Of a stretch of 10,092 nt of DNA, positions 1-7,163 are shown piece after piece. The notes beneath the pieces were generated by a model. The model made no database searches. It worked only from the letters and a program-made list of their open reading frames with translations, and was not told the origin of the DNA. This DNA is from Cyclostephanos tholiformis. Lineage: Eukaryota; Bacillariophyta; Thalassiosirophyceae; Thalassiosirales; Thalassiosiraceae. Within the stretch, counting starts at the first letter, position 1. The number at the start of each line of letters is the position of its first letter. A program made the position numbers and the translations under genes. The stretch is taken from the NCBI GenBank assembly GCA_036939975.1, contig JALLPB010002213.1, forward strand, positions 1-10,092, given 5' to 3'.

Positions 1-599
1 GAACGATGATATTGTTTTGAATATTTTATCCTTCTTGTAACTGATATGATATTGGATTTGTCGATCGCGAGCACGAGGCTCACATTCATGAGGTCGACGC
101 ACGCAGTGCTTGAAACGGGTGCAGTGGTACGCGATGCGGACGTCATGATCCAATGGGATTTATCAGATGGTGGATACGACGATACGAGGCATCGTACAGG
201 TTCAGCCCTGCACAGAATTTTGCTAAGATGGATTGATCAGTTCGTCTGTGAAGCAGTATTGTCAGTCACGCGAACACCTTGCTACAGACAATGGTCCTAG
301 AAGAAACGCATCTGGCCATGGTTTCAGTCTTGGGAAATGTCTTTCATTCTTTTTTGAGAAAGGCCCAAAAATTAAATCAAAATAAATCCGTTTGATTGCG
401 TCATGAAGAAACTCTTCGGGGTGAATTTTCAGTCTCTTTTCTTGTTCCCAGTGAAAAAATTCAGACAGTCAAAGACTATAGGGTTTGTTGAGTATGACCA
501 ACCTATTCAGTTATTCTCCTGTATCCAGCCATCTCTTTATTCTGTGATTCAAATTACAATCCTTCACTAATCTACCTTCAAAGCTTATTGTAACAGCTC
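1..599. other. Left flanking DNA, no supported gene
   Basis: This stretch precedes the retrotransposon. An 84-codon open frame (46-300, +) exists, but its product shows no motif, signal peptide or domain that I recognise, and random open frames of this length are expected. The segment 330-599 is AT-rich with homopolymer runs and stops in all frames. I see no tRNA, rRNA or repeat structure here. It is probably intergenic host DNA or an old, unrecognisable repeat. Confidence 0.5.
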
Positions 600-688
600 T
601 GTTGGTTGATTCTGGAATGCATCCCTTGTTATCAAACAGAGGGAGCATCAGCTCAATCCCACCTTCAGTTGGATGTCGCCTAGACCAT

Positions 689-849
689 CATATGGTTCTA
701 CAGCAACTGTTATTTTCAACTGACATGGGAAAGAAGAAGTCAAAATTTGATGCCAATACATTTCTACTACATATGGTTCTACAGCAACTGTTATTTCAAC
801 TGACATGGGAAAGAAGAAGTCAAATTTTGATGCCAATACATTTCTACTA
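689..849 (+). repeat. 80-bp tandem duplication inside the 5' LTR
   Basis: Unit 1 is 689-769 (81 bp) and unit 2 is 770-849 (80 bp). Both start CATATGGTTCTACAGCAACT and end TTTCTACTA. They differ by one T in a T-run (near 713-716) and one A/T substitution (AAAATTTG against AAATTTTG). The right LTR has a single equivalent (from about 7916) that is clearly more diverged. The duplication is therefore recent compared with LTR divergence and private to this LTR. It doubles two CAACTG motifs. Confidence 0.95.
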
Positions 850-854
850 GAATA

Positions 855-872
855 GAATTGAGAAATCAATTC
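855..872 (+). repeat. Small hairpin with GAAA tetraloop in the 5' LTR
   Basis: GAATTGA (855-861) and TCAATTC (866-872) are perfect inverted arms around a GAAA loop, a stable GNRA-type tetraloop if transcribed. The right LTR keeps the loop and one arm (8022-8039) with one stem mismatch. Function is unknown. Confidence 0.5.
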
Positions 873-938
873 AACTGACAGAGTCTTCTTGGCATCAAAT
901 TTCCAAATCTTCATGATTGTATATTTGTATCTCAATTA

Positions 939-965
939 AAATATTTCAACTGATGTGAAATATTT
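939..965 (+). repeat. Conserved inverted repeat in the 5' LTR
   Basis: AAATATTTCA (939-948) and TGAAATATTT (956-965) are perfect 10-bp arms separated by 7 nt (ACTGATG). The right LTR has the same structure with 11-bp arms at 8106-8134. Conservation amid otherwise diverged LTR sequence suggests a functional palindromic site or an RNA hairpin. Confidence 0.7.
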
Positions 966-1063
966 ATAATTGCTTCTCGTCATTGTGCAGCTTGAGCTAT
1001 GATTTGAGCTTTGCTTGTCAGGAGGTTTTACAATCGCATGTATGAGCAATTTCCCCCTCATTT

Positions 1064-1105
1064 ACTTTGGTCATAAATCTTCTAAAGCATCAATTTGACC
1101 AAAGT
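1064..1105 (+). repeat. Second conserved inverted repeat in the 5' LTR
   Basis: ACTTTGGTCA (1064-1073) and TGACCAAAGT (1096-1105) are perfect 10-bp arms with a 22-nt loop. The right LTR keeps both arms unchanged and the same loop length (8231-8240 and 8263-8272). It lies in the 3' third of the LTR, where R/U5 is expected, so it could be an RNA structure for termination, polyadenylation, packaging or strand transfer. The role is not shown by sequence. Confidence 0.7.
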
Positions 1106-1201
1106 CTTTTCAACTACTCCACTAGTTATCCTACAACAAATCCAACCCGTAGGCCTTGATTGATCACCAAGTCTTCTCGGTTCATTTGCAGTCCTTCATG
1201 T

Positions 1202-1213
1202 GGTTATGAGCCC
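1202..1213 (+). other. Primer binding site, complementary to the initiator tRNA-Met anticodon arm
   Basis: GGTTATGAGCCC is the perfect complement of GGGCUCAUAACC. That is the anticodon arm of an initiator tRNA-Met: a CAU anticodon inside loop CUCAUAA, next to the run of G:C pairs typical of initiators. It begins directly after the aligned LTR end. Drosophila copia and yeast Ty5 prime this way, using a tRNA cleaved in the anticodon loop rather than the tRNA 3' end. No TGG-type complement of a tRNA CCA end is visible instead. It contains the ATG of a 4-codon upstream ORF (1206-1220). Confidence 0.75.
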
Positions 1214-1470
1214 AAAATAACTTTGACATCATCATCTAAACAAAGGTAGCTTCCAAGATTTATCCTGATATCCAGCAGTAATCGGATTGCGCACCTGTGG
1301 TCTCAAGGATCACATCAAGCCCTTATCCATCAAGGTCTTGAAGCCAATCTCTCACTCCTTGTTGTAGAGCTTGTAGGTCAACGTCTCAAGTCAGGAGCCG
1401 TTCCCAAGTTTCATCTGGTACTACTACACCAGCTTCAGTACTTTCATCTTCAAGTACCATATCATCGACC
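1214..1470 (+). other. gag leader (5' untranslated region)
   Basis: About 257 nt separate the primer binding site from the gag ATG, a usual position for packaging or dimerisation signals. The gag frame is open back to 1342 (a TGA lies at 1339-1341), but no ATG occurs in that extension, which would encode a Ser/Thr-rich stretch. I see no clear hairpin. The length is normal for copia elements. Confidence 0.6.
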
Positions 1471-3027
1471 ATGTCCAAGTTCGATGCCATGTTCCCCGGA
1501 GTGGGAACCCCTTGCTCTGATGAGGACATTGCCAAAGAAATGGCAACCCTTGCGAAGGCAAATCGCGGTACAGGCAAGGAACTCGCCAAGAATCTGTCCC
1601 TGGCTACAGCCTCTTTGGAATTCAAGTTTGGAGTTACTAATGGACTCACCATCCGCAACTCCAGTGGCGAAATTGAAGACGGTAATTACTCCTCCAATGA
1701 GATTGCCGACATCTTCTCCAACAATGGCCGCGTCATGCGCTGCCTGATGGATCGCGTCAAACAATTTGACATGCAGGATGCGATCATGATCCCCACGCTT
1801 ATCGATAAGACTCTCGATGCGAACAAGGGGAAGTGGGCCGGACCCACCACCGACATGCTCGAGGACGTCAAGACTCTCACCCTTGATGAGGTCAAGGAAT
1901 ATGCATCTGACATCCTCAAGTTTGACAAGCCCAATGGTACTGGCCGTCAAGACCAGCATTGGCTTCTGAAGCTCATTCGCAATTCCTGCTCAAGTGACCT
2001 TCGTGACATTGTTGATGAGACTTTCAACGAGCTTCCAGTTCACCAGCAGGGTGGATCTGTCTACCTCAAGTTGATTTACGATGTGGTCTTCAATATGACT
2101 GAACCAGTTGTCCGCGTCCTCCAGAATTGGATTAAGGGTTTTGCAAAGCATGGACTTTACAAAGTCCCAGGCGAGAATGTCCGCAGCTTGTATGATGCAG
2201 CTTGGAATATCTCAAAGCGTCTCCATGAAGTTGATGCATTGCCTTCAGATGCAGCAATGGATATCCTTACAGGTCTAACCAAGGCTACCAATGACGATTT
2301 CACTCGTCCATTCAAGCTCCTCAAGGATCTCAGCAATCAGACCATAATTGATCTTGGTAACCTTAAGTCCAAGTCACCCTTGGAACGTATCAAGACCTAT
2401 CTGTCCCAAGCTCTTGATTCATACGTTGTCCATGTCGTGAACAGCACTTGGAAAGTCAAAGCCATCCACACTTTCACGGGTGAGCTGACTTGTTGGAATT
2501 GTGGCAAACCTGGGCATGACCTTCGATCTTGTCCCGCGCCCCGTAATCAAGATCGCATTGACAAGGCGAAGGCCTCCTTCCGTGAGAACAAGAAGTCTGG
2601 CGACAACTCAGGCGGCTCTGGAGGGAGTGGATCTGGATACTCGCGTGGGAAGTTTGGTAAGCCACCGGCTCGTGGTGAGACTGTCCGTTTCATAAATGAC
2701 AAGCCTCATGCATGGTGCGGATCATGTGGTTGGACAACTACACACTCCACCAAGTATCATGATGAATGGAATGTTAGCAAAAGCACATTTGTCCTCCATG
2801 ATAAGCACCCATTAACTATTGCCAAACAGGGATCTGGGAAGAAAGGAGGTGCTCAACCGAAGCCCAAGTCCAAATTCAAGAAATCTGAGAGTGACACTGA
2901 TACGAGCAGTGGTCTTAGTCTTGCTGCCCTTGGAGAGCACTTTGCCAAGATGGAGACATCTGCGTCGGACCCCACTCAGGCCAATATGGCCCAGCTTCTC
3001 AAGAATCTATTTCAGGGAAAAGTCTAG
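1471..3027 (+). CDS. gag: Gag polyprotein (nucleocapsid/capsid) of the copia element
   Basis: The 518-residue structural protein would assemble virus-like particles in the cytoplasm and bind element RNA. The ATG at 1471 is the first in frame. Residues about 160-300 form a helical Gag core (SCSSDLRDIVDETFNELP onward). A classical CCHC zinc knuckle (C341-x2-C344-x4-H349-x4-C354) is followed by a Lys/Arg region, a Gly/Ser linker (about 379-390), and a second metal-binding-like motif, C416-x2-C419-x5-H425-x4-H430 (WCGSCGWTTTH). The C-terminus is Lys/Ser-rich and ends AQLLKNLFQGKV. The frame is unbroken. The last codons contain an in-frame slippery heptamer, and the UAG falls in the frameshift signal, so most ribosomes should stop here while a minority enter pol. 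The family assignment is firm; the role of the second Cys/His motif is inferred. Confidence 0.92.
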   Translation: MSKFDAMFPGVGTPCSDEDIAKEMATLAKANRGTGKELAKNLSLATASLEFKFGVTNGLTIRNSSGEIEDGNYSSNEIADIFSNNGRVMRCLMDRVKQFDMQDAIMIPTLIDKTLDANKGKWAGPTTDMLEDVKTLTLDEVKEYASDILKFDKPNGTGRQDQHWLLKLIRNSCSSDLRDIVDETFNELPVHQQGGSVYLKLIYDVVFNMTEPVVRVLQNWIKGFAKHGLYKVPGENVRSLYDAAWNISKRLHEVDALPSDAAMDILTGLTKATNDDFTRPFKLLKDLSNQTIIDLGNLKSKSPLERIKTYLSQALDSYVVHVVNSTWKVKAIHTFTGELTCWNCGKPGHDLRSCPAPRNQDRIDKAKASFRENKKSGDNSGGSGGSGSGYSRGKFGKPPARGETVRFINDKPHAWCGSCGWTTTHSTKYHDEWNVSKSTFVLHDKHPLTIAKQGSGKKGGAQPKPKSKFKKSESDTDTSSGLSLAALGEHFAKMETSASDPTQANMAQLLKNLFQGKV

Positions 3028-3079
3028 GGTATCGATACGTCACTGGTGTATTCGATGCCCTTATCTATCTAAATCCAGT
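3015..3079 (+). promoter_or_regulatory. Predicted -1 programmed ribosomal frameshift signal (gag to pol)
   Basis: In the gag frame the heptamer G GGA AAA (3015-3021) fits X_XXY_YYZ. Slippage by -1 moves ribosomes into the pol frame, which is open from 2919. After a 5-nt spacer (3022-3026) comes a stem: 3027-3038 pairs with 3048-3060, giving 12 pairs including one G-U, with one bulged T and a 9-nt loop. The outer pair A3026-T3061 may extend it. The loop ACTGG (3042-3046) can pair with CCAGT (3075-3079) to make an H-type pseudoknot. The gag UAG (3025-3027) overlaps the stem base. Together these are all the expected parts of a viral -1 signal. Efficiency is untested. Confidence 0.75.
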
Positions 3080-6000
3080 CTCAATCTTCATGTTCATCCT
3101 TCGTTTCCTCTCCAAGTTCTTTGGAATCATTTTGCCTCGTCCAGTTGGTGTTACTCCCATAACCCAACGACTTGTTACTGAATCAGTGTTCCGGCCTGCC
3201 TCTACATTCAAGCCTACAGTTTTTCGACGCCGTCACTTGCCATACCATCTCGTGCAGCGATGCCTTCATCGCTCAGCTAATCGTCCTGGAACACCCTCTT
3301 CTCGTTGGGATCACCCCTCGACTCTTCGTCCAGCTGATATCCAATCTACCTTCCCATCACGACCAACCGTACATCAGTTAGACATTCGTCAAGGGGTCCA
3401 TCGAGTGCCTCTTCGCAATAGCACCTACAAGCATCCTAATCACAAGTCTCGCTTGCCTTGCCCTCGCAACTCTATATCAAGTGGCAGGCGAGGATACCAT
3501 CAAGAGCCTTCCTTGTCCAGGCGTGTCTGTTACCCTCGCACTACCCCAGGACAGCGCTTTGTTCGGGAGAGGAGGTCTGACACTATATTACCCGTCACTC
3601 TCACTAACTCTTGCCGTTGGCGCCTCTATGATGCTTTTGATGCTCATTCTCAACTCAGGCTCAATGATACCTATCGCCGTTACCAAACATTGATGCATCA
3701 AATAAGTATTCTTCGGAGTTACCAGTCAGCCAGCTCGGGTGCAACGCGAAGCGTCACCAACACAATGCTAGTTTGGGACACTGGTGCTTCTATTGGATTG
3801 ACACCATTTCGCTCTGACTTTATTGATTACCTTCCATTGGATGGCGTCACGGTGAAAGATATTGTTCGGACGAACTCGGTGTTAGGGATCGGGACCATCA
3901 TGTGGAAGCTTCCTACAGTGAAGGGTCATTCTGTCTTCATCCCTGCGGTGGCTTACCACATGCCTGACTGTGACATCCGTCTGTTTAGCCCCCAATCTTA
4001 CTTCAATCTCCATGGGGGAGACGCTACTGTTACTGCTCGGTCTGTCGTGATGCGTCTACCAGACAACAACGTAGTCAACATCTCAATTGATCCCACATTC
4101 AATCTCCCAGTCATTCCTCATCCCCAACCTACTCTTGAGGAACAGGACAGCTTTGGACCACATCTTCTGTCTTCAATTGTGGCCAATACACTGCATCTAT
4201 CCGGTTTGGCTAAGCCAGTCTGCTGCAAGACCGTGGCTGATGTCTCCAACAAGAATCTTTCGGGTCCCCAGAGGGAGCTGATTCAGTGGCACTCTAAACT
4301 TTGCATCAACATGAATCATGTTCAAGAGTTGATGCGCGATCGTCACTACAAACTTCCGGATGGCAATGACCTGGTTCTTCCTCCCATTCTCTTCACCAAA
4401 AACGCCACGTCTCGATCTTGTTCGGTCCCACGGTGTTTGGCTTGCGGTCTCTCATCTCAGAAACTACGATCGACTAATGTCAAGACTTCCCGTTCCATTC
4501 CTGCAAAGGACGGCATCCTCAAGTTCAATCACTATGAACCTGGTGACAAGGTGTTTACTGATCAGTTTGTAGTTCATACTCCTGGACGTCGTCTGGATGG
4601 TTACGGTCGTGATGGCCCTGAACGATGTCTTCATGGCGGTACTCTCTATACCGATGCTGCCTCCAATCTTGTCTATGTGGAATGCCAGACAAGCATGGGT
4701 GCAGGCGAGACAGTAATGGGAAAAACACGATTTGAACAGATGTGTTGGAACTTGGCCGGAGTTACGATCAAGAACTTCCACAGTGACAATGGTGTGTATG
4801 ATGCGAGCGTGTTTCGAGATGACTGTATCTCCAAGGATCAATCCCAAACCTTTTCAGGTGTTGGCGCTAAGCATCAGAACGCAGTCGCTGAGCGCAACAT
4901 TCAGACAATCTGCTATTGGGCTCGCCACATGATGGTACATGCGGCAGTGCACTGGCCCAGTAATGGTTCCGACAACATTCGTCTCTGGCCTTTTGCAGTT
5001 CAGCATGCTGTCTGGCTCTTCAATCGCATCCCGAATCGCATTACTGGATTGACTCCTTTGGAGGTCTTCACCAAGACCAAGTCTGATCATCGAGATCTCC
5101 AGCGTGCGCATGTTTGGGGCTGCCCTGTCTTTGTTCTTGACCCTCGTCTCCAAGATGGAAAGAAGATTCCTAAATGGAACCGCCGTGCAAGACTTGCTCA
5201 ATTCGTTGGTTTCTCCCCTGAGCATTCAACTCTTGTCGCCAACGTCAGACACCTCCAAACTAATCATGTCAGTCCTCAGTTTCATTTGATTCATGACGAC
5301 AACTTTGAAACAATTCTCAATGATACTCCATTGGATCATCCTTTGTCCGACGAGCGCCTTCTCGATCTCTTTGACACATCACGCGAGATTTATACCGATA
5401 TCGAGCGATCTGAAGATGGTGCCATTGTCTACACGCCACCTCCCCTTGATGACATTTGGCTTGATGAAGGTGAGCGTCGTCAGAAACGACTTGAGGTTGC
5501 AAAGGAGCGCGCTCATGCTCGCGACCGTTGGAAATTTGAAGCCGAGCAAGCTCCAGTCCCTGTCCCTTCTCTACAGCCTCCTGCCATTCCTCCTCCCACA
5601 CCACAATGTCCGTATGGTCCCATGGTCTCGGATGATGAATCATCCTGCTCTTCACGGTCCTCTGATGTTAATTCCGTCGGCTCTGCTGCTACGACCGACC
5701 CCTTTCCTGTCGACCCCGGTTGTTCCCGTCAGCGCACTCGGGCAAATGAGGGAGCTCGTCTTGGTGGTCAGCGCCGAAGCAAAAGATTGAGGCGAGGTAG
5801 GAATCCGCGCCCTTTGTACCCACTCACTGGGTTGAGGTTGGATCCTTCTCCTCTTTCAAAGAAGCCCCGCACCCATGATTTAGTTGCCCAGTTCTCTTGT
5901 ACCTTTGGCGCACAGCAACCTTCTCCTTTGGCGATACCCAACCACAGCTATCCATCCAAACGTAAACTTGAGTCCCTTTATTTGGCAAAGGTTACTGCCC

Positions 6001-7163
6001 AAGATCGCCTTCTGTTTGCCAACCTGGACTGGTCTGTTCCAAACACCCCATCTCTCATTGCAAGCCCACTTGACCGCTACCTTTGCATTTTGGCTGATAA
6101 ATGCGGTACTGGCAACATTGAAGACCTTTATGTCCAGACGCTTTCACCACTGATTCTTGCAGCGAAGACAGCAGCCTCCAAGGAAGATAACCCAACCTGG
6201 TGGCAAGCTATGAATGGCCCCTATGCCGAAGAGTTCTGGAAAGCCGCTCAACTTGAAATTGAGACTCTTGAGAAGATTAACGCTTGGACCGTTGTTCCTC
6301 GCACCGATGATATTACCAACGTTCTGCCTTCCACCTGGGCCTTCAAGGTTAAACGATACCCAGATGGGACTGTCAAGAAGTTCAAGGGTCGTTTCTGTGC
6401 TCGTGGCGACAAACAAATCCAAGGCGTTGACTTCTTTGAGACCTACAGCCCAGTTGTGCAATGGACTACTATTCGTTTGATGCTTGTGCTAGAATGCATC
6501 TTGGGCCTCTGCTCAAAGCAAGGAGATATCACTTGTGCCTTTCTTCACGCCTCACTTGGGAAAGATGAAGCTGTCTACATTGAAATGCCCCAAGGCTTCA
6601 AGCAGTACGACAAGAATGGCAAGCCCAAGGTCCTGAAGCTCAATAGAACACTGTATGGCCTGCGCCAATCTCCACGCGCCTTTTGGTTGTATCTTACTGA
6701 AAAGCTAGAGCGATGTGGCCTGCAGCAATCTCAGCTTGATCCATGCCTCTTCATTGGAAGTCGTGTCATTTGCATTGTATATGTCGATGACTTGCTGTTC
6801 TGGAGCCCCAAGGAAGAATACATCAATGAACTTGGGGAACGTCTCCGTGCCGAAGAAGTAGAGCTCGAAGAGGAAGGCGATGCTGCCGGTTTCTTGGGAG
6901 TTCAACTCCATCGTGACGAAGTCACCGGCCACATCCACATGACTCAAGAGGGTCTCATCAAGCGGATCATTGAAGCACTCGGACTTGATATGGATCAAAC
7001 CAATGCAAAGGGAACTCCTGCTGAATGCAAACCTCTCGTGAAGGACAAAAATGGAGAGTCCCCACAAGAGACATTCAATTATGAGAGTGTTGTTGGAATA
7101 CTTCTGTACCTATCGGGACATACCAGACCTGACCTTGCATACAGTGTTAGCAAAGTGGCTTGA
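3021..7163 (+). CDS. pol: Pol: protease, integrase and reverse transcriptase (broken before RNase H)
   Basis: This is read by -1 slippage from gag, or from the ATG at 3090 if initiated internally. Residues below count from that ATG. About 1-225 is an unassigned Arg/Ser-rich region with a short hydrophobic start. The aspartic protease has D230-T-G-A-S and a downstream RLFSPQSYF block. The GAG-pre-integrase zinc-binding part shows H401, H410, C449 and C452. The integrase catalytic triad is D491, D566 and E601, with D-E spacing of 35, followed by the WGCPVFVLD and KIPKWNRRAR segments. An acidic/Pro/Ser linker carries a basic cluster (RRSKRLRRGR, 895-904) resembling a nuclear localisation signal. 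Reverse transcriptase (RVT_2, about 1035-1300) shows the catalytic aspartate D1146 and Y1231-V-D-D1234. The frame ends at a TGA inside a conserved block (SVSKVA then stop), where related proteins continue with Arg-Phe into RNase H. All catalytic residues up to that point are intact. Confidence 0.93.
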   Translation, partial: SLGYRYVTGVFDALIYLNPVSIFMFILRFLSKFFGIILPRPVGVTPITQRLVTESVFRPASTFKPTVFRRRHLPYHLVQRCLHRSANRPGTPSSRWDHPSTLRPADIQSTFPSRPTVHQLDIRQGVHRVPLRNSTYKHPNHKSRLPCPRNSISSGRRGYHQEPSLSRRVCYPRTTPGQRFVRERRSDTILPVTLTNSCRWRLYDAFDAHSQLRLNDTYRRYQTLMHQISILRSYQSASSGATRSVTNTMLVWDTGASIGLTPFRSDFIDYLPLDGVTVKDIVRTNSVLGIGTIMWKLPTVKGHSVFIPAVAYHMPDCDIRLFSPQSYFNLHGGDATVTARSVVMRLPDNNVVNISIDPTFNLPVIPHPQPTLEEQDSFGPHLLSSIVANTLHLSGLAKPVCCKTVADVSNKNLSGPQRELIQWHSKLCINMNHVQELMRDRHYKLPDGNDLVLPPILFTKNATSRSCSVPRCLACGLSSQKLRSTNVKTSRSIPAKDGILKFNHYEPGDKVFTDQFVVHTPGRRLDGYGRDGPERCLHGGTLYTDAASNLVYVECQTSMGAGETVMGKTRFEQMCWNLAGVTIKNFHSDNGVYDASVFRDDCISKDQSQTFSGVGAKHQNAVAERNIQTICYWARHMMVHAAVHWPSNGSDNIRLWPFAVQHAVWLFNRIPNRITGLTPLEVFTKTKSDHRDLQRAHVWGCPVFVLDPRLQDGKKIPKWNRRARLAQFVGFSPEHSTLVANVRHLQTNHVSPQFHLIHDDNFETILNDTPLDHPLSDERLLDLFDTSREIYTDIERSEDGAIVYTPPPLDDIWLDEGERRQKRLEVAKERAHARDRWKFEAEQAPVPVPSLQPPAIPPPTPQCPYGPMVSDDESSCSSRSSDVNSVGSAATTDPFPVDPGCSRQRTRANEGARLGGQRRSKRLRRGRNPRPLYPLTGLRLDPSPLSKKPRTHDLVAQFSCTFGAQQPSPLAIPNHSYPSKRKLESLYLAKVTAQDRLLFANLDWSVPNTPSLIASPLDRYLCILADKCGTGNIEDLYVQTLSPLILAAKTAASKEDNPTWWQAMNGPYAEEFWKAAQLEIETLEKINAWTVVPRTDDITNVLPSTWAFKVKRYPDGTVKKFKGRFCARGDKQIQGVDFFETYSPVVQWTTIRLMLVLECILGLCSKQGDITCAFLHASLGKDEAVYIEMPQGFKQYDKNGKPKVLKLNRTLYGLRQSPRAFWLYLTEKLERCGLQQSQLDPCLFIGSRVICIVYVDDLLFWSPKEEYINELGERLRAEEVELEEEGDAAGFLGVQLHRDEVTGHIHMTQEGLIKRIIEALGLDMDQTNAKGTPAECKPLVKDKNGESPQETFNYESVVGILLYLSGHTRPDLAYSVSKVA

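Larger units (their letters stand above)
666..952 (+). promoter_or_regulatory. CAACTG motif cluster in the 5' LTR (MYB-site-like)
   Basis: CAACTG occurs at 704-709, 717-722, 785-790, 797-802, 872-877 and 947-952, and its complement CAGTTG at 666-671. Seven copies of a 6-mer in under 300 bp is far above chance. The motif fits the YAACKG recognition core of MYB transcription factors. The right LTR keeps the same number of sites. A role as enhancer array for the element is an inference; it could also reflect ancient local duplications within the LTR. Confidence 0.5.
600..1201 (+). repeat. 5' long terminal repeat (LTR)
   Basis: It aligns end to end with 7826-8367. Shared blocks include CTTGTTATCAAACAGAGGGA (626-645 and 7853-7872), TTCAGTTGGATGTCGCC, AACTGATGTGAAATATTT, TGTCAGGAGGTTTTACAATC and TTGATTGATCACCAAGTCTT. 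The start at 600 is chosen from TGTTGG, a common copia LTR 5' end. The end at 1201 is chosen because the primer binding site begins at 1202 and because the ungapped match with the right LTR continues to that point. A CA at 1197-1198 is an alternative end. This copy is longer than the right one because of an internal 80-bp tandem duplication. As the U3-R-U5 unit it should hold the promoter and RNA processing signals, but I cannot place the transcription start. Confidence 0.88.

Noticed and set aside
46..300. 84-codon open frame in the left flank
   Set aside because: No domain, motif or contextual support; the length is compatible with chance.
602..850. 82-codon open frame across the left LTR
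   Set aside because: It is produced by the 80-bp tandem duplication of LTR sequence and has no counterpart of equal length in the right LTR.
1199..1214. LTR ending at GAGCCCA (1214) and TACATCCCA (8378)
   Set aside because: Similarity there is only 10 of 15, and this would place the primer binding site inside the LTR.
1462..1959. 165-codon open frame on the - strand
   Set aside because: Shadow of gag, with no recognisable domain.
2919..3027. Ty1-style +1 frameshift
   Set aside because: pol is in the -1 frame relative to gag, so +1 slippage would enter a frame that closes at 3181.
5293..5790. 165-codon + strand open frame within pol
   Set aside because: Lies in an alternative frame of the Pol linker; the pol frame is continuous and has the motifs.
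7161..7163. TGA as a reassigned or selenocysteine codon
   Set aside because: It falls at a conserved Arg position rather than Cys/Sec; a point mutation explains it more simply.
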